A stretch of DNA of 64,000 nucleotides, from positions 177,195 through 241,194 of the forward strand of contig NZ_ARXS01000004.1 of NCBI RefSeq assembly GCF_025532145.1, written 5' to 3'. Below the pieces are notes generated by a model, which searched no databases, had not been told where the DNA came from, and saw only the letters and a list, made by a program, of their open reading frames with translations. Source of the DNA: Alloalcanivorax balearicus MACL04. GTDB lineage: Bacteria; Pseudomonadota; Gammaproteobacteria; Pseudomonadales; Alcanivoracaceae. Shown piece after piece: positions 43,301 to 52,496 of this stretch. How positions within the stretch are numbered: position 1 is the first letter of the stretch; every line of letters starts with the position of its first letter. The translations under genes were made by a program, and so were the position numbers.

Positions 43301-44374
43301 CTAGCCCGCCAGTTGCTTTTCCTTGATCTCGGCGAGTTCCTTGCAGTCGATGCACAGCTCCGCGGTGGGGCGGGCTTCCAGTCGGCGAATGCCGATCTCG
43401 ATGCCGCAGGCCTCGCAGTAGCCGTAGTCGTCCTTGTCGATCTGATCGAGGGCTTTCTCGATCTTTTTCAGCAGTTTGCGCTCGCGGTCGCGGGTGCGCA
43501 GTTCCAATGCGAATTCTTCCTCCTGGGTTGCCCGGTCGGCGGGGTCGGGCAGATTGGCCACCTCGTCCTGAAGGTGGTGCATGGTGCGATCCGCTTCTTC
43601 CATCAACTCCTGGCGCCAGGCCAGAAGAACCTGACGGAAATGGGCGCGCTGAGCGTCGTTCATGTACTCCTCGCCTGCTTTGGCGACATAGGGAGTGACT
43701 CCATGAATAAGATTGTCCGCTTTGTCGGCGGCTGTTGCGGGTTTTTTCACCGTCGATTTCACCTGAACTGAAGAAGAGGAACGGGACGGCCTGCGCTCCT
43801 GGCTGCCGGGAGCCTTCCTGGCGGTTCCCGATGACGTCGTCGTATTCCGGGCTGGCACTTGGGCCGGAGCCGGCTTGGCCTTGGCAGCGCGCTTGGCGGT
43901 GCCGGAAGCCTTGGATTGGGGTGCGGTTGTGGCGCTCGGTTTGCTTTTGGGCGTGCTTTTCACCTGTTTGCTGCGAGTGGAGGAAGCGGGGCCCGGGGTA
44001 GCTTTACGGGCCGGCTGAGTCTTCGGTTTGGCTTTCGTGGCCGTTGTTTTGGCAGCGGTCCTGGTGGTTTTGCTGACCGTTGCTTTTTTGCTGGCAGTCT
44101 TGCTCTTGCCGCTACGGGAAGGGGCTGCCTTGGCCGTGGTCTTTGCGCTGGCGGGTCGTTTGCTGGCGGCTTTTTTCGTGGTCGTGACTTTTTTCGCCAC
44201 CTTCGCCGCGGCCTTGGCCGCCGCTTTCTTGGGGGCCGCCTTTTTGGCTACAGCCTTCTTCTTGACGGTGGCTGCCTTTTTCACCGCGGCTTTCTTGCCG
44301 GCGGCGGAAGTCCGGGCTGCACCGGCCTTGGGTTTGGCGATGGCTTTCTTTTTAGCTTTTTTCCCGGTGGCCAT
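43301..44374 (-). CDS. dksA: RNA polymerase-binding factor DksA with a ~225-residue Lys/Ala-rich N-terminal extension
   Basis: 357 aa from ATG 44374 (AGGGAG nine bases upstream), against about 150 aa for E. coli DksA. Residues about 226-357 are a complete DksA: YVAKAGEEYMNDAQRAHF, the coiled-coil tip NLPDPADRATQEEEF with the key aspartates (near 277) and a zinc finger CEACG...CIDC (C320, C323, C341, C344). Residues 1-225 are almost only K, A, T, S, P and R (KKAAPKKAAAKAAAKVAKK), like a histone-H1 tail or AlgP. No stop or frameshift separates the parts. With ppGpp, DksA controls rRNA and amino-acid promoters; the extension may add DNA or RNA binding. Confidence 0.92.
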   Translation of the reverse strand: MATGKKAKKKAIAKPKAGAARTSAAGKKAAVKKAATVKKKAVAKKAAPKKAAAKAAAKVAKKVTTTKKAASKRPASAKTTAKAAPSRSGKSKTASKKATVSKTTRTAAKTTATKAKPKTQPARKATPGPASSTRSKQVKSTPKSKPSATTAPQSKASGTAKRAAKAKPAPAQVPARNTTTSSGTARKAPGSQERRPSRSSSSVQVKSTVKKPATAADKADNLIHGVTPYVAKAGEEYMNDAQRAHFRQVLLAWRQELMEEADRTMHHLQDEVANLPDPADRATQEEEFALELRTRDRERKLLKKIEKALDQIDKDDYGYCEACGIEIGIRRLEARPTAELCIDCKELAEIKEKQLAG

Positions 44375-44626
44375 TTTGATCAACTCCCTTAACATAGTCA
44401 CGACTCGCTATTCGGAGCCCAGTGCCCTGAGCGTTCCCTGAGCATGGCCCCGCCCAACCGGAGCCCGTCAATAGTGTAATCTTCGACCTTACCGCGTTAC
44501 TGCCTGCCATGCCACTGTTGGCGATGGCAGTCAACCCGGTGGGCTTTCCCTCGCCCGGTGGCGTTTCTTGACGCCACGAAACCACGGGATTATAGCCACA
44601 ACATAGCGACAGAAAAGGGGTTTTTC

Positions 44627-45802
44627 TTGACCGATTCGCAAAGAATTTCCCGCCTTGCCAACACCGTTCCGCCTTTTCACGTGATGGCGTTGCTGGAGCG
44701 GGCCCAACAACTGGCCGCCCAGGGCCGGGATATCATCCACCTGGAGGTGGGGGAACCCGACTTTCCTTGCCCGTCGCCGGTGATGGCGGCAGCCCGCCAC
44801 GCCCTGGATCTGGGACAGACCCGGTACACTCCGGCGGCGGGGTTGCCGGCATTGCGTGAGATCATCGCCGAGGATTACCGCGACCGCTTCGGCGCGCAGG
44901 TGGATCCGGCCAGGATCGTGGTCACACCGGGGGCCTCCGGTGCCTTGCAACTGGCTCTGGGGGCATTGCTGGACTCCGGCGACGGCGTGTTGCTGTGTGA
45001 TCCGGGGTACCCTTGTAACCGCCAGTTCGTCCGTATGTTCGGGGGCGTACCGCAGCCCATGCCGTTACAGGCGTCGACGGGATTTCGTCCCAGCGGCGAC
45101 ATACTGCGCTCCGCCTGGGACGAAACGACCCGGGCCGCCCTGGTGGCCAGCCCGGACAATCCCACCGGCAATCGCATCCCGGCCGGGGAATTGAATGACT
45201 GGGCGCGGTGGTGCCGGGAGCGTCAGGGCACTTTGATCGTCGATGAAATTTACCAGGGGCTCTGCTACGGCGCCGAAGCGGAAACCGTATTGGCGCATGG
45301 CGACGCCGCCTGGGTCATCAACAGCTTCAGCAAATACTTCGGCATGACCGGTTGGCGGCTGGGGTGGTTGGTGGCGCCGGAGGAGGCGGTGCCGGCGGTG
45401 GAGCGGCTGGCACAGAACTGGTTCCTGGCTCCGGGCACGGTGGCACAACACGCGGCCATGGCGGCGTTCAGCGAAGACACTCTGGCTATCGCGGAGCAGC
45501 GCCGGCAGTTGCTGGCCCGGCGCCGTACCCTGTTACTGGAGGCGTTGCCGGGAATGGAGCTGCCGGTGGTCGGTGACAGTGAGGGTGCCTTCTATATCTA
45601 CGTGGATGTCAGCGCCCACACCCGGGACAGTTTCGAACTTTGCCGGCGCTTGCTGGAAGAAGCAGGTGTGGCGGTAACGCCCGGGCTGGATTTTGGAGAG
45701 ACTCATCAACCCGAGCGGTACATTCGTCTCGCCTACACCTGCGACGAGGAGCGCTTGCATCAGGCGCTGGAGCGTCTGGCCCGCTTCCTGGAGACGCAAT
45801 GA
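44627..45802 (+). CDS. Class I/II pyridoxal-phosphate aminotransferase
   Basis: 391 aa from a TTG start with AAGGGG six bases upstream; an earlier in-frame start has no ribosome site. Fold-type I features: EVGEPDFPCPSPV, TPGASGALQLALGALL, SPDNPTGN (Asn178), VDEIYQGLCY, and the PLP lysine K236 in INSFSKYFGMTGWRLGW, with the substrate arginine near the end (ERYIRLAYTC). It belongs with aspartate/aromatic-type enzymes; the amino acid used is not clear. It overlaps sfsA by four bases and lies next to dksA, as in Pseudomonas. Confidence 0.88.
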   Translation: MTDSQRISRLANTVPPFHVMALLERAQQLAAQGRDIIHLEVGEPDFPCPSPVMAAARHALDLGQTRYTPAAGLPALREIIAEDYRDRFGAQVDPARIVVTPGASGALQLALGALLDSGDGVLLCDPGYPCNRQFVRMFGGVPQPMPLQASTGFRPSGDILRSAWDETTRAALVASPDNPTGNRIPAGELNDWARWCRERQGTLIVDEIYQGLCYGAEAETVLAHGDAAWVINSFSKYFGMTGWRLGWLVAPEEAVPAVERLAQNWFLAPGTVAQHAAMAAFSEDTLAIAEQRRQLLARRRTLLLEALPGMELPVVGDSEGAFYIYVDVSAHTRDSFELCRRLLEEAGVAVTPGLDFGETHQPERYIRLAYTCDEERLHQALERLARFLETQ

Positions 45803-46521
45803 AGTTCGATCCCCCCATGCAGGCGGTGACCCTGTTGCGCCGCTACAAGCGTTTCCTGGCTGATGTGCGTCAGGCTGACGGCAGCGAAATCACCGTGCAC
45901 TGCCCCAACACCGGTTCCATGAAGCATTGCGTGTTGCCGGACCGGGAACAGGCGGCTTTGATCTCCGACAGCGGCAACGACAAGCGCAAGTATCGCCACA
46001 CACTGGAAGCGGTGCAGGTGGCCCACGGCCATTGGGCCGGGGTCAATACCGGCCGTCCCAATGCCCTGGTGGCGGAAGCCATCGCGGAAGGGCGGGTGCG
46101 GGAACTGGAACCGGGCGCCGGGGTGTTACGCGAGATCACCTTCGGTGACAGCCGTTTCGACCTGGCCCTGGGCGAGCGCGCCGCGCCCCATACTTTCATC
46201 GAAGTGAAGAACGTTACTCTGGGGCCTGGTCCCGATGATCCCGACGATGGCGTCATCGCCTTTCCGGACTCGATCACCGAACGCGGGCAGAAGCATTTGC
46301 GGACACTGATGTCGGTGGCGGCATCGGGCAAGCGGGCAGTGCTGTTTTTCTGCGTACAGCATTCCGGCGCGGTGGCAGTGCGCCCGGCGGACGAAATCGA
46401 CGCCCGTTACGGCGAGCTGTTGCGAGAGGCGGTGGGCAAAGGCGTGGAAGTATTGGCCTGGAAAACCGCGATGACCAAGGTCGAGAATCGGCTGGAGACC
46501 CCTTTGCCTGTCAAGTTATGA
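45799..46521 (+). CDS. sfsA: SfsA family protein (sugar fermentation stimulation protein)
   Basis: 240 aa. RYKRFLADVRQADGSEITVHCPNTGSMKHC, GVNTGRPNALVAEAI, RFDLALGERAAPHTFIEVKNVTLG and FPDSITERGQKHLRTLM are family signatures; the E-x-K core resembles PD-(D/E)XK nucleases. E. coli SfsA affects maltose gene expression and binds DNA. Its biochemical role is unclear. The start overlaps the aminotransferase stop (ATGA). It converges on srkA with only 11 bases between and no terminator visible. Confidence 0.92.
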   Translation: MKFDPPMQAVTLLRRYKRFLADVRQADGSEITVHCPNTGSMKHCVLPDREQAALISDSGNDKRKYRHTLEAVQVAHGHWAGVNTGRPNALVAEAIAEGRVRELEPGAGVLREITFGDSRFDLALGERAAPHTFIEVKNVTLGPGPDDPDDGVIAFPDSITERGQKHLRTLMSVAASGKRAVLFFCVQHSGAVAVRPADEIDARYGELLREAVGKGVEVLAWKTAMTKVENRLETPLPVKL

Positions 46522-46532
46522 GGCGCTGCCAG

Positions 46533-47501
46533 TCACGATGACAGCCGTTGAACCTGCTCCGCCATGGTGGTGACCCGGTCCTGCCAATAGCGGGGGCTGT
46601 CGAACCAGGGGAAGGCGGGAGGAAAGGCTGGATCGTCCCAGCGCTGAGCCAGCCAGGCGTCATGACAGATCATGCGGCGGATGCGCAGCGGTTCGATCAG
46701 CACGCTCTGATCCCAGGGGAAGGGCAGAAACAGCTCATAGCCACGGGCCACGACCCGCAGTTGATGGCGCTGCTCTTCCTGTTCACCGGAAAGCAGCATC
46801 CACAGGTCCTGCATGGCGGGCGCCCGCACGCTGTCGTCCAGGTCGACGAAGTGAGGGCCGCCTCCGGTTTCTCCGTATTCGCGCCAAAGAATGTTGCCGC
46901 TGTGGCAGTCGCCATGAACGTTGAGCAGGGGGAAGTCACGACCCGCCAGATGGGTTCGCAGCCGTGACACCAGTGTGGCGGTCAGGTCCCGGTATTGGCC
47001 CCGGTAATTCAGATCCACCACTTCCTCGGTGAGCTGGGCGGCGGCTTTTTCGATGTCGGCGATCACATCCAGGGTGGGGCGTTGCCGGTAGGGACGGTCG
47101 TTGCCGCACGCGTGCCAGCGCGCCAGGGTCCGCCCCAGTTGCTCAAGATGAGCGTCATTGGCCAATTCCGGCGCATGACCGCCAGCGCGAGGGAAGACGG
47201 CGAAGCGGAAGCCGCCATGCTCGAACAAAGTGCGGCCGTCCCGTTGCAAGGGCGCCACTACCGGCAAGTCCCGTTCCACCAGAAAGAGACTGAAGCGGTG
47301 CTCCTCCAGGATCTGTTCGTCACTCCAGCGCTGGGGGCGGTAGAACTTGACGATCACCGGCGGCCCTTCTTCCTGACCGATCTGATAGACCCGGTTCTCG
47401 AAGCTGTTGAGCGCCAGCAAGCGGCCGTCGGTGAGAAAGCCGACGCCGTCCAGGGCGTCCAGCATGAGATCCGGGGTCAGATGGTCGAAGGGATGGCTCA
47501 T
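46533..47501 (-). CDS. srkA: Stress response kinase A (YihE family)
   Basis: 322 aa from ATG 47501. It is a Ser/Thr kinase-like fold of the choline-kinase/APH type: NRVYQIGQEEGPPVIVKFYRP (ATP lysine), the catalytic loop LLNVHGDCHSGNILW and the metal-binding VDLDDSVRAPAMQDLW. In E. coli it counters MazEF-mediated death under stress. The ATG overlaps the Rieske gene's TGA, so both are one operon. Confidence 0.9.
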   Translation of the reverse strand: MSHPFDHLTPDLMLDALDGVGFLTDGRLLALNSFENRVYQIGQEEGPPVIVKFYRPQRWSDEQILEEHRFSLFLVERDLPVVAPLQRDGRTLFEHGGFRFAVFPRAGGHAPELANDAHLEQLGRTLARWHACGNDRPYRQRPTLDVIADIEKAAAQLTEEVVDLNYRGQYRDLTATLVSRLRTHLAGRDFPLLNVHGDCHSGNILWREYGETGGGPHFVDLDDSVRAPAMQDLWMLLSGEQEEQRHQLRVVARGYELFLPFPWDQSVLIEPLRIRRMICHDAWLAQRWDDPAFPPAFPWFDSPRYWQDRVTTMAEQVQRLSS

Positions 47502-47830
47502 GCCGGTTGCGGTACCTCGCCCAGCCAGATTTGTTCCTCGCGGACTTCCAGGGGGACCGCCAGCAGGGCGTCGCCGCTGCAGGGGCCGGACAGGCAATCG
47601 CCGGATTCGATTTCGAACAGGGCGCCGTGATTGGCGCAAATGAGAAACTGATTGTCACTGTCGAGGAACTGATCCGGCATGAAATTCAGCTCGATTCCCA
47701 GGTGCGGGCACCAGTTCAGGTAGGCATGGAACTGCCCGTCCCGTTTGACGATCACCACCGGCTGGTCATCCACCTGGAATTCCCGGGCGGTGTCGTCCTC
47801 GATATCGTGAATAGTGCATACGGCCTGCAT
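47498..47830 (-). CDS. Rieske-type 2Fe-2S protein
   Basis: 110 aa. Both Rieske boxes are visible: CPHLG (C41, H43) and CANHG (C65, H68), so the cluster site is complete. It has no transmembrane segment, so it is a soluble single-domain ferredoxin of the nitrite-reductase-small-subunit/BphF type. The redox partner is unknown. It is co-transcribed with srkA (four-base overlap). Confidence 0.85.
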   Translation of the reverse strand: MQAVCTIHDIEDDTAREFQVDDQPVVIVKRDGQFHAYLNWCPHLGIELNFMPDQFLDSDNQFLICANHGALFEIESGDCLSGPCSGDALLAVPLEVREEQIWLGEVPQPA

Positions 47831-47856
47831 CGCGGTCTTACCCTCCTTTTGCTTGC

Positions 47857-48861
47857 CTACTCGCCCAGAATGCGTTGGCGGATTTCCTGATGAGCGCCGT
47901 TGGGCAGGCGCGGGCCAAATTCAACGATCAGGCGGCCCGCGGCGGCGTTGGCCAGACGGGCGGCGGTGACCGCGTCGTGGCCATGGGTGATGGCATAAAG
48001 ATAGGCGCCGGCGAACATGTCCCCGGCGCCATTGGTGTCAACCGGTTTCACCGGAGCGCAGGGAATAGAGTGTGTCTGCTGACCGTCCCACAGCAAGGAG
48101 CCTTCCGCGCCCCGTGTCATTACCAGGGTGCGGCACAGCGGCTTCAGAGCTTCCAGTGCGGCTTCCGGAGTATCGGTATCGGTAAAACCCTTGGCCTCGT
48201 CTTCGTTGCAGAACAACAGATCGACACCGTCGCCAAGCATTTCCGCCAGACCATCACGGAAGAAACGCACCATGGCCGGATCGGAAAACGTCAGTGCCGT
48301 GCCGACGCCGCGTTTTTCCGCCAGTTGGCGCAGGCGGATGGCGGCGGCCCGGGCGCTGGGGGAGCTGACCAGATAGCCTTCCAGATACACGTAGCGGGAG
48401 GCCGCCACGATGTCCTCGTCAACCTCGTCTTCGGAGACCTGCTCGGAAATGCCAAGGAAGGTGTTCATGGTGCGTTCGGCATCAGGTGTGATCATCACCA
48501 GGCAGCGACCGGAAATACCCCGCGGGCGGTTGCCATTCATGTTGGTGTCGACGCCTGCGGCCAGCAACTCGCGCACGAAGATATCACCAGTGTCATCCCC
48601 GGCCACCTTGCAGGCGTAATAGCCGCTGCCGCCAAATTGACGGGCCGCCACCACGGTGTTGCAGGCGGAGCCGCCGCTGGTCAGCTTGTGGGGTTCGGCC
48701 TCGCCTTCCAGTGCCTGGAGTAATTCCGCCTGGCGTGCCTGGTCCACCAGGGTCATCAGCCCCTTGCCCACTTCCATGCGTTCGAGAAAGGCGTCGCTGA
48801 CCTCGATTTCCGTATCCACGAGGGCATTGCCGAGGGCGTAGACGTCGTATTTCTTTTCCAT
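47857..48861 (-). CDS. PfkB-family carbohydrate/adenosine kinase
   Basis: 334 aa from ATG 48861. PfkB signatures: GGSACNTVVAARQFGGSGYYACKVAGDDTGD and, near residue 280, DTNGAGDMFAGAYLYAI with the catalytic aspartate. Close relatives are usually annotated as adenosine kinase, but substrate choice among PfkB enzymes cannot be read safely. It is transcribed away from mrcB across 204 bases. Confidence 0.82.
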   Translation of the reverse strand: MEKKYDVYALGNALVDTEIEVSDAFLERMEVGKGLMTLVDQARQAELLQALEGEAEPHKLTSGGSACNTVVAARQFGGSGYYACKVAGDDTGDIFVRELLAAGVDTNMNGNRPRGISGRCLVMITPDAERTMNTFLGISEQVSEDEVDEDIVAASRYVYLEGYLVSSPSARAAAIRLRQLAEKRGVGTALTFSDPAMVRFFRDGLAEMLGDGVDLLFCNEDEAKGFTDTDTPEAALEALKPLCRTLVMTRGAEGSLLWDGQQTHSIPCAPVKPVDTNGAGDMFAGAYLYAITHGHDAVTAARLANAAAGRLIVEFGPRLPNGAHQEIRQRILGE

Positions 48862-49065
48862 GGTGGCTCCGTTGGGGCTGTTCCCACCTCTGATCATCCC
48901 GGTTCCGTGCGGGACGGAAGGCGGCCCGGGTGGGGGGCGGGCCTGGCGGGGCCTATTATGGGGATGGTCGGAGCGGTTGCAAAATTTCCTCAAAGATGAC
49001 CGTCGGCGCATCAATCCTTCCGGGGCCCTCATAAAATCCCCACACTTTTCCGTATACTCCCGGCC

Positions 49066-51390
49066 ATGGCAAAAAAAGCGAAGAGAGCGGCTCCGCGCCG
49101 CCGTAAGAAGAAAGCGTCGGCGCGGCGCTGGATCAGCGGGCGTTTCCTCGCCAAGGTCCTGGCGGTGGGGCTGGTGGCGATGGCCGCCGGCCTGATCTAT
49201 CTGGACGCCCTGGTGCAGGAACGGTTCGACAGCCATGTCTGGCAGTTGCCGGCGCGGGTCTATGCCCGGCCGGTGGAGCTGTATCCCGGACGGGTTTTGT
49301 CACGGGCGGACATGCTCAAAATGCTGGAGCTGATGCGCTACCGGCAGGCGCCGGGTGCGCCCACTCCGGGCAGTTATTCGGTGAACGGCAATCAGCTGAT
49401 CATTCACACCCGGGGTTTCCGCGACAGCGATGGCGGCGAACCTTCCCAGCGCCTCAATCTGCGTCTGGGCGGCGGTGAGATTACAGCATTGCAGGCCGGG
49501 CAGGGGGGCTCTCTGGCACGGCTGGAGCCGATGCAGATCGGCAGCATCCATCCGGGGCACAGCGAAGATCGGGTCTATGTGCCGCTGGACCGGGTACCGC
49601 CGCTGATGGTCAAGATGTTGCTGGCCACCGAGGATCAGGATTTCTACGAGCACCACGGGGTGTCCCTGCGCGGTCTGGCGCGGGCCATGGTGGCCAACAT
49701 CAAAGCCGGTCGCCTGGTGCAGGGCGGCAGTACGCTGACCCAGCAGTTGGTGAAGAATTTCTGGCTCACTCAGGATCGCACCCTGCTGCGCAAACTGGTG
49801 GAACTGCCGATGGCGGTGCTGCTGGAACTGCATTACAGCAAGGATCAGATCCTCGAAGCCTATATCAACGAAGTGTATCTCGGCCAGGACGGATCCCGTT
49901 CCATCCACGGCATGGGGCTGGGGGCGCAATTCTATTTCGGCCGCCCTCTGGAAGAGTTGGAACCTCATCAGTTGGCGACCCTGGTGGGGTTGCTCAAGGG
50001 GCCCAGTTGGTACGATCCCCGGCGTCGCCCGGAGCGTTCGCTGAAGCGTCGCAACACGGTGCTGCAGGTGGCTCGTCAGCAAGGCGCGCTGAGCGAGGAG
50101 GAGCTGCACCGCTTCAGCAAGCGAGGGCTTGAAGTGGTGCCGCGAGGCGAGTCGCCGCTTTATGCGTTCCCGGCTTTCATAGATCTGGTGCGGCGGCAAC
50201 TTGCCCGTGACTATCCGCCGGAGGTGCTGGGTGTCGACGGTCTGCGCATCCACTCCACACTGGATGTGCTGGCTCAGTTGGCGGCGGAAAAGGCGCTGCG
50301 CGATCATCTGGAAAGCAAGGACCCCGGCGGCAAGAACCATCTCAATGGGGCGGTGGTGGTGGTGGCGCCGACCCAGGGCGATGTGCTGGCGGTGGTCAGC
50401 AATCGCCGCTCCCGGGAGCACGGGTTCAACCGGGCGCTGGACGCGGTGCGGCCGATCGGCTCGCTGGTGAAGCCGGCGGTGGTGCTGGCGGCGCTGGAGC
50501 AACCGAAAAAATACAGCCTGGCGACCATCGTCAACGATGAACCGTTGTCGGTGCCGTTGCGTAATAATGAACCCTGGCAGCCGAAGAACTTCGACAACAA
50601 ATCCCTGGGCCCGATGCCGATCCACGACGTCCTGGTGCGTTCGCGCAACCAGGCGCTTGCGCGACTCGGCATGGATGTGGGCTTGAACAAGGTGGCGGAG
50701 ACGCTGAAAACATTGGGCGTACAGCGGGACATTTCACTCTATCCGAGTATTTTGCTGGGCAGTCTGGGACTGACGCCGTTCGAGGTGGCGATGATGTATC
50801 AGCCGCTGGCCACCGGCGGTTTCTCCACGCCGTTGCGATCGATCACCGATGTGCTTGACAAGGATGGCCAGCCGATCGCCCGTTATCCCATCACCACCGA
50901 GGAGGTGCTGCCGCAGGAACCGGTGTTCGTGTTGCAACAGGCGATGCAGGACGTGGTCGATCAGGGCACCGGTCGTGGGGTGCGTGCCAAGTTGCCGGCT
51001 TCGGTGAAGGTGGCCGGCAAGACCGGCACCAGCGATAATTTCCGCGATGCCTGGTTCGCCGGTTTCTCCGCCAATCATCTGGCGGTGGTGTGGGTAGGCC
51101 GGGACGACAACAGCCCGGCCGGAGTCAGCGGTTCTTCCGGCGCGGTGCCGGTGTGGGCGCAATTGATGGCTTCATTGCCGCAACGCAGCCTGTCGCAGAA
51201 ACCGCCGGCCGGCGTGGAGTGGGTTTGGATGGATCCGTCCGGTACCCTGGTCAGTGGCGAGGGCTGTGATGGTGCCCGCCGCTATCCGATGCTGCCCGCA
51301 TCGATTCCCGAGGAGGCCGACCGTTGCGGATCCCGTGGCGGCGACAAGAAGAAAGGGGTACTGCAATGGTTCAAGGGCTGGTTCGACTGA
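49066..51390 (+). CDS. mrcB: Penicillin-binding protein 1B (bifunctional)
   Basis: 774 aa. A basic cytoplasmic start, one anchor (LAKVLAVGLVAMAAGLIYL), a UB2H-like domain, a GT51 glycosyltransferase with Glu189 in ATEDQDFYEHHG, and a transpeptidase with SLVK (S466, K469), SRN (S526) and KTGTS (K652). It polymerises and crosslinks peptidoglycan in the periplasm. There is no purine-rich ribosome site; TATACT lies eight bases before the ATG, so the message might be leaderless. Confidence 0.95.
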   Translation: MAKKAKRAAPRRRKKKASARRWISGRFLAKVLAVGLVAMAAGLIYLDALVQERFDSHVWQLPARVYARPVELYPGRVLSRADMLKMLELMRYRQAPGAPTPGSYSVNGNQLIIHTRGFRDSDGGEPSQRLNLRLGGGEITALQAGQGGSLARLEPMQIGSIHPGHSEDRVYVPLDRVPPLMVKMLLATEDQDFYEHHGVSLRGLARAMVANIKAGRLVQGGSTLTQQLVKNFWLTQDRTLLRKLVELPMAVLLELHYSKDQILEAYINEVYLGQDGSRSIHGMGLGAQFYFGRPLEELEPHQLATLVGLLKGPSWYDPRRRPERSLKRRNTVLQVARQQGALSEEELHRFSKRGLEVVPRGESPLYAFPAFIDLVRRQLARDYPPEVLGVDGLRIHSTLDVLAQLAAEKALRDHLESKDPGGKNHLNGAVVVVAPTQGDVLAVVSNRRSREHGFNRALDAVRPIGSLVKPAVVLAALEQPKKYSLATIVNDEPLSVPLRNNEPWQPKNFDNKSLGPMPIHDVLVRSRNQALARLGMDVGLNKVAETLKTLGVQRDISLYPSILLGSLGLTPFEVAMMYQPLATGGFSTPLRSITDVLDKDGQPIARYPITTEEVLPQEPVFVLQQAMQDVVDQGTGRGVRAKLPASVKVAGKTGTSDNFRDAWFAGFSANHLAVVWVGRDDNSPAGVSGSSGAVPVWAQLMASLPQRSLSQKPPAGVEWVWMDPSGTLVSGEGCDGARRYPMLPASIPEEADRCGSRGGDKKKGVLQWFKGWFD

Positions 51391-51869
51391 TGCTGCTGGC
51401 GGCCATGCTGGCCGGCTGCGCGACGACACCAACGACGGGGACGGGAGGCGGCTACGGCTCTTCGTCCTCGTCCTCGTCATCAATGCCTTCCGGCGAACCG
51501 CGGCAGCAACCGGTGGATGCCCGGGCTGATTTGCAAGGATCGCCGGCGCTGGCCCTGCTCGATCGCGCCGAGGGGGCCCGCAACCAGGGCAATATGTCCG
51601 CGGCCGGGCGTTATCTGGAACGGGCGCTGAACATGGAACCGGACTCCTCCTGGGTGTATCGGCAGTTGGCCAGGTTGCGTCTGGAAGAAGGCGACGCCCA
51701 CTCCGCTGAAGGGCTGGCCCTGAGAGCCTTGCGGTTGGCGCCCTACAACCCGGGTTATCAGGCGGAATTGTGGGAACTGGTGGCCACCGCCCGCGAGCGG
51801 CAGGGTGACGAGGAAGGCGCCCGTGATGCCCGGAAGCGGGCTCAGGAACTGCGTCGGGGGACGGCATGA
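51366..51869 (+). CDS. TPR-containing lipoprotein, probably linked to PBP1b
   Basis: 167 aa from ATG 51366, with AGGGG seven bases upstream; an ATG at 51390 (TGATG with the mrcB stop) is also possible. The signal peptide ends in lipobox LAGC, followed by a Gly/Ser linker (SSSSSSSS). The mature part has TPR-like helices (LALLDRAEGARNQGNMSAAGRYLERALNMEPDSSWVYRQLARLRLEEG). By position next to mrcB it may be an outer-membrane activator like LpoB, but LpoB has no TPR; this part is inference. Confidence 0.78.
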   Translation: MVQGLVRLMLLAAMLAGCATTPTTGTGGGYGSSSSSSSSMPSGEPRQQPVDARADLQGSPALALLDRAEGARNQGNMSAAGRYLERALNMEPDSSWVYRQLARLRLEEGDAHSAEGLALRALRLAPYNPGYQAELWELVATARERQGDEEGARDARKRAQELRRGTA

Positions 51870-52330
51870 CACCCGCGATCAAGGCCGCCGAAAAAGCCGG
51901 TGTGGCCTTTCGGACACACAGCTATCATGCCGATCCACAGGCTCCCAGCTATGGGCTGGAAGCCGCGCACGCTCTGGGCCTGGCCGTTGAGCAGGTATTC
52001 AAGACGCTGCTGGCGATGGTGGACGAGCGGCCTCAGGTGGCCATGGTTCCGGTGCACAAACAACTGGATCTGAAAGCCCTGGCCAAAGCTGCGGGTGGAA
52101 AGAAAGCGGCCATGGCGGATGCTGCCGTGGCGCAACGGCTTACCGGCTATGTGCTTGGTGGTATCAGCCCGTTGGGGCAAAAAAAACGGCTGCCGCTGTG
52201 GCTGGACAACAGCGCCGAAAGCCAAAGCGTTTTGTATATGAGCGGCGGTCGCCGAGGCTTGGAAATTGAAATGACGCCGGAGGACCTGTTGGCACTGACC
52301 GGCGGCCGCCTGGCGCCGCTGGCCCGCTGA
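51866..52330 (+). CDS. ybaK: YbaK/EbsC-type Cys-tRNA(Pro) deacylase family protein
   Basis: 154 aa. The YbaK fold is clear: FRTHSYHADP at the start, EQVFKTLLAMVDERPQVAMVPVHKQLDL with the conserved lysine, and YVLGGISPLGQKKRLPLWLD. Such proteins free tRNA(Pro) mischarged with cysteine. The ATG overlaps the stop of the lipoprotein gene. The family's related INS and ProX groups cannot be fully excluded. Confidence 0.9.
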   Translation: MTPAIKAAEKAGVAFRTHSYHADPQAPSYGLEAAHALGLAVEQVFKTLLAMVDERPQVAMVPVHKQLDLKALAKAAGGKKAAMADAAVAQRLTGYVLGGISPLGQKKRLPLWLDNSAESQSVLYMSGGRRGLEIEMTPEDLLALTGGRLAPLAR

Positions 52331-52375
52331 CCACTGTTGTCTCACAATTCGATGGGCCAGCGGTAGGAACTGAGA

Positions 52376-52450
52376 GCCCATTCGCTTGCAAGGCAAGCTC
52401 CCACAGCGGCTTCGTAGTCCGGTCTGTGGGAAACTGCTTTAGCAGCGACA
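52376..52450. repeat. REP-type element pair (inverted REPIN-like)
   Basis: The unit at 52376-52414 is the reverse complement of the one at 37621-37659. A second unit (CTGTGGGAAACTGCTTTAGCAGCG, about 52423-52446) runs the other way, so CCCACAG (52400-52406) and CTGTGGG (52423-52429) face each other. The 52331-52496 gap between ybaK and hemL holds nothing else. Confidence 0.75.
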
Positions 52451-52496
52451 TGTGTAAGCGCGCCAGCGAACTGTGTGCCGCTGGGCCCATGGATCG

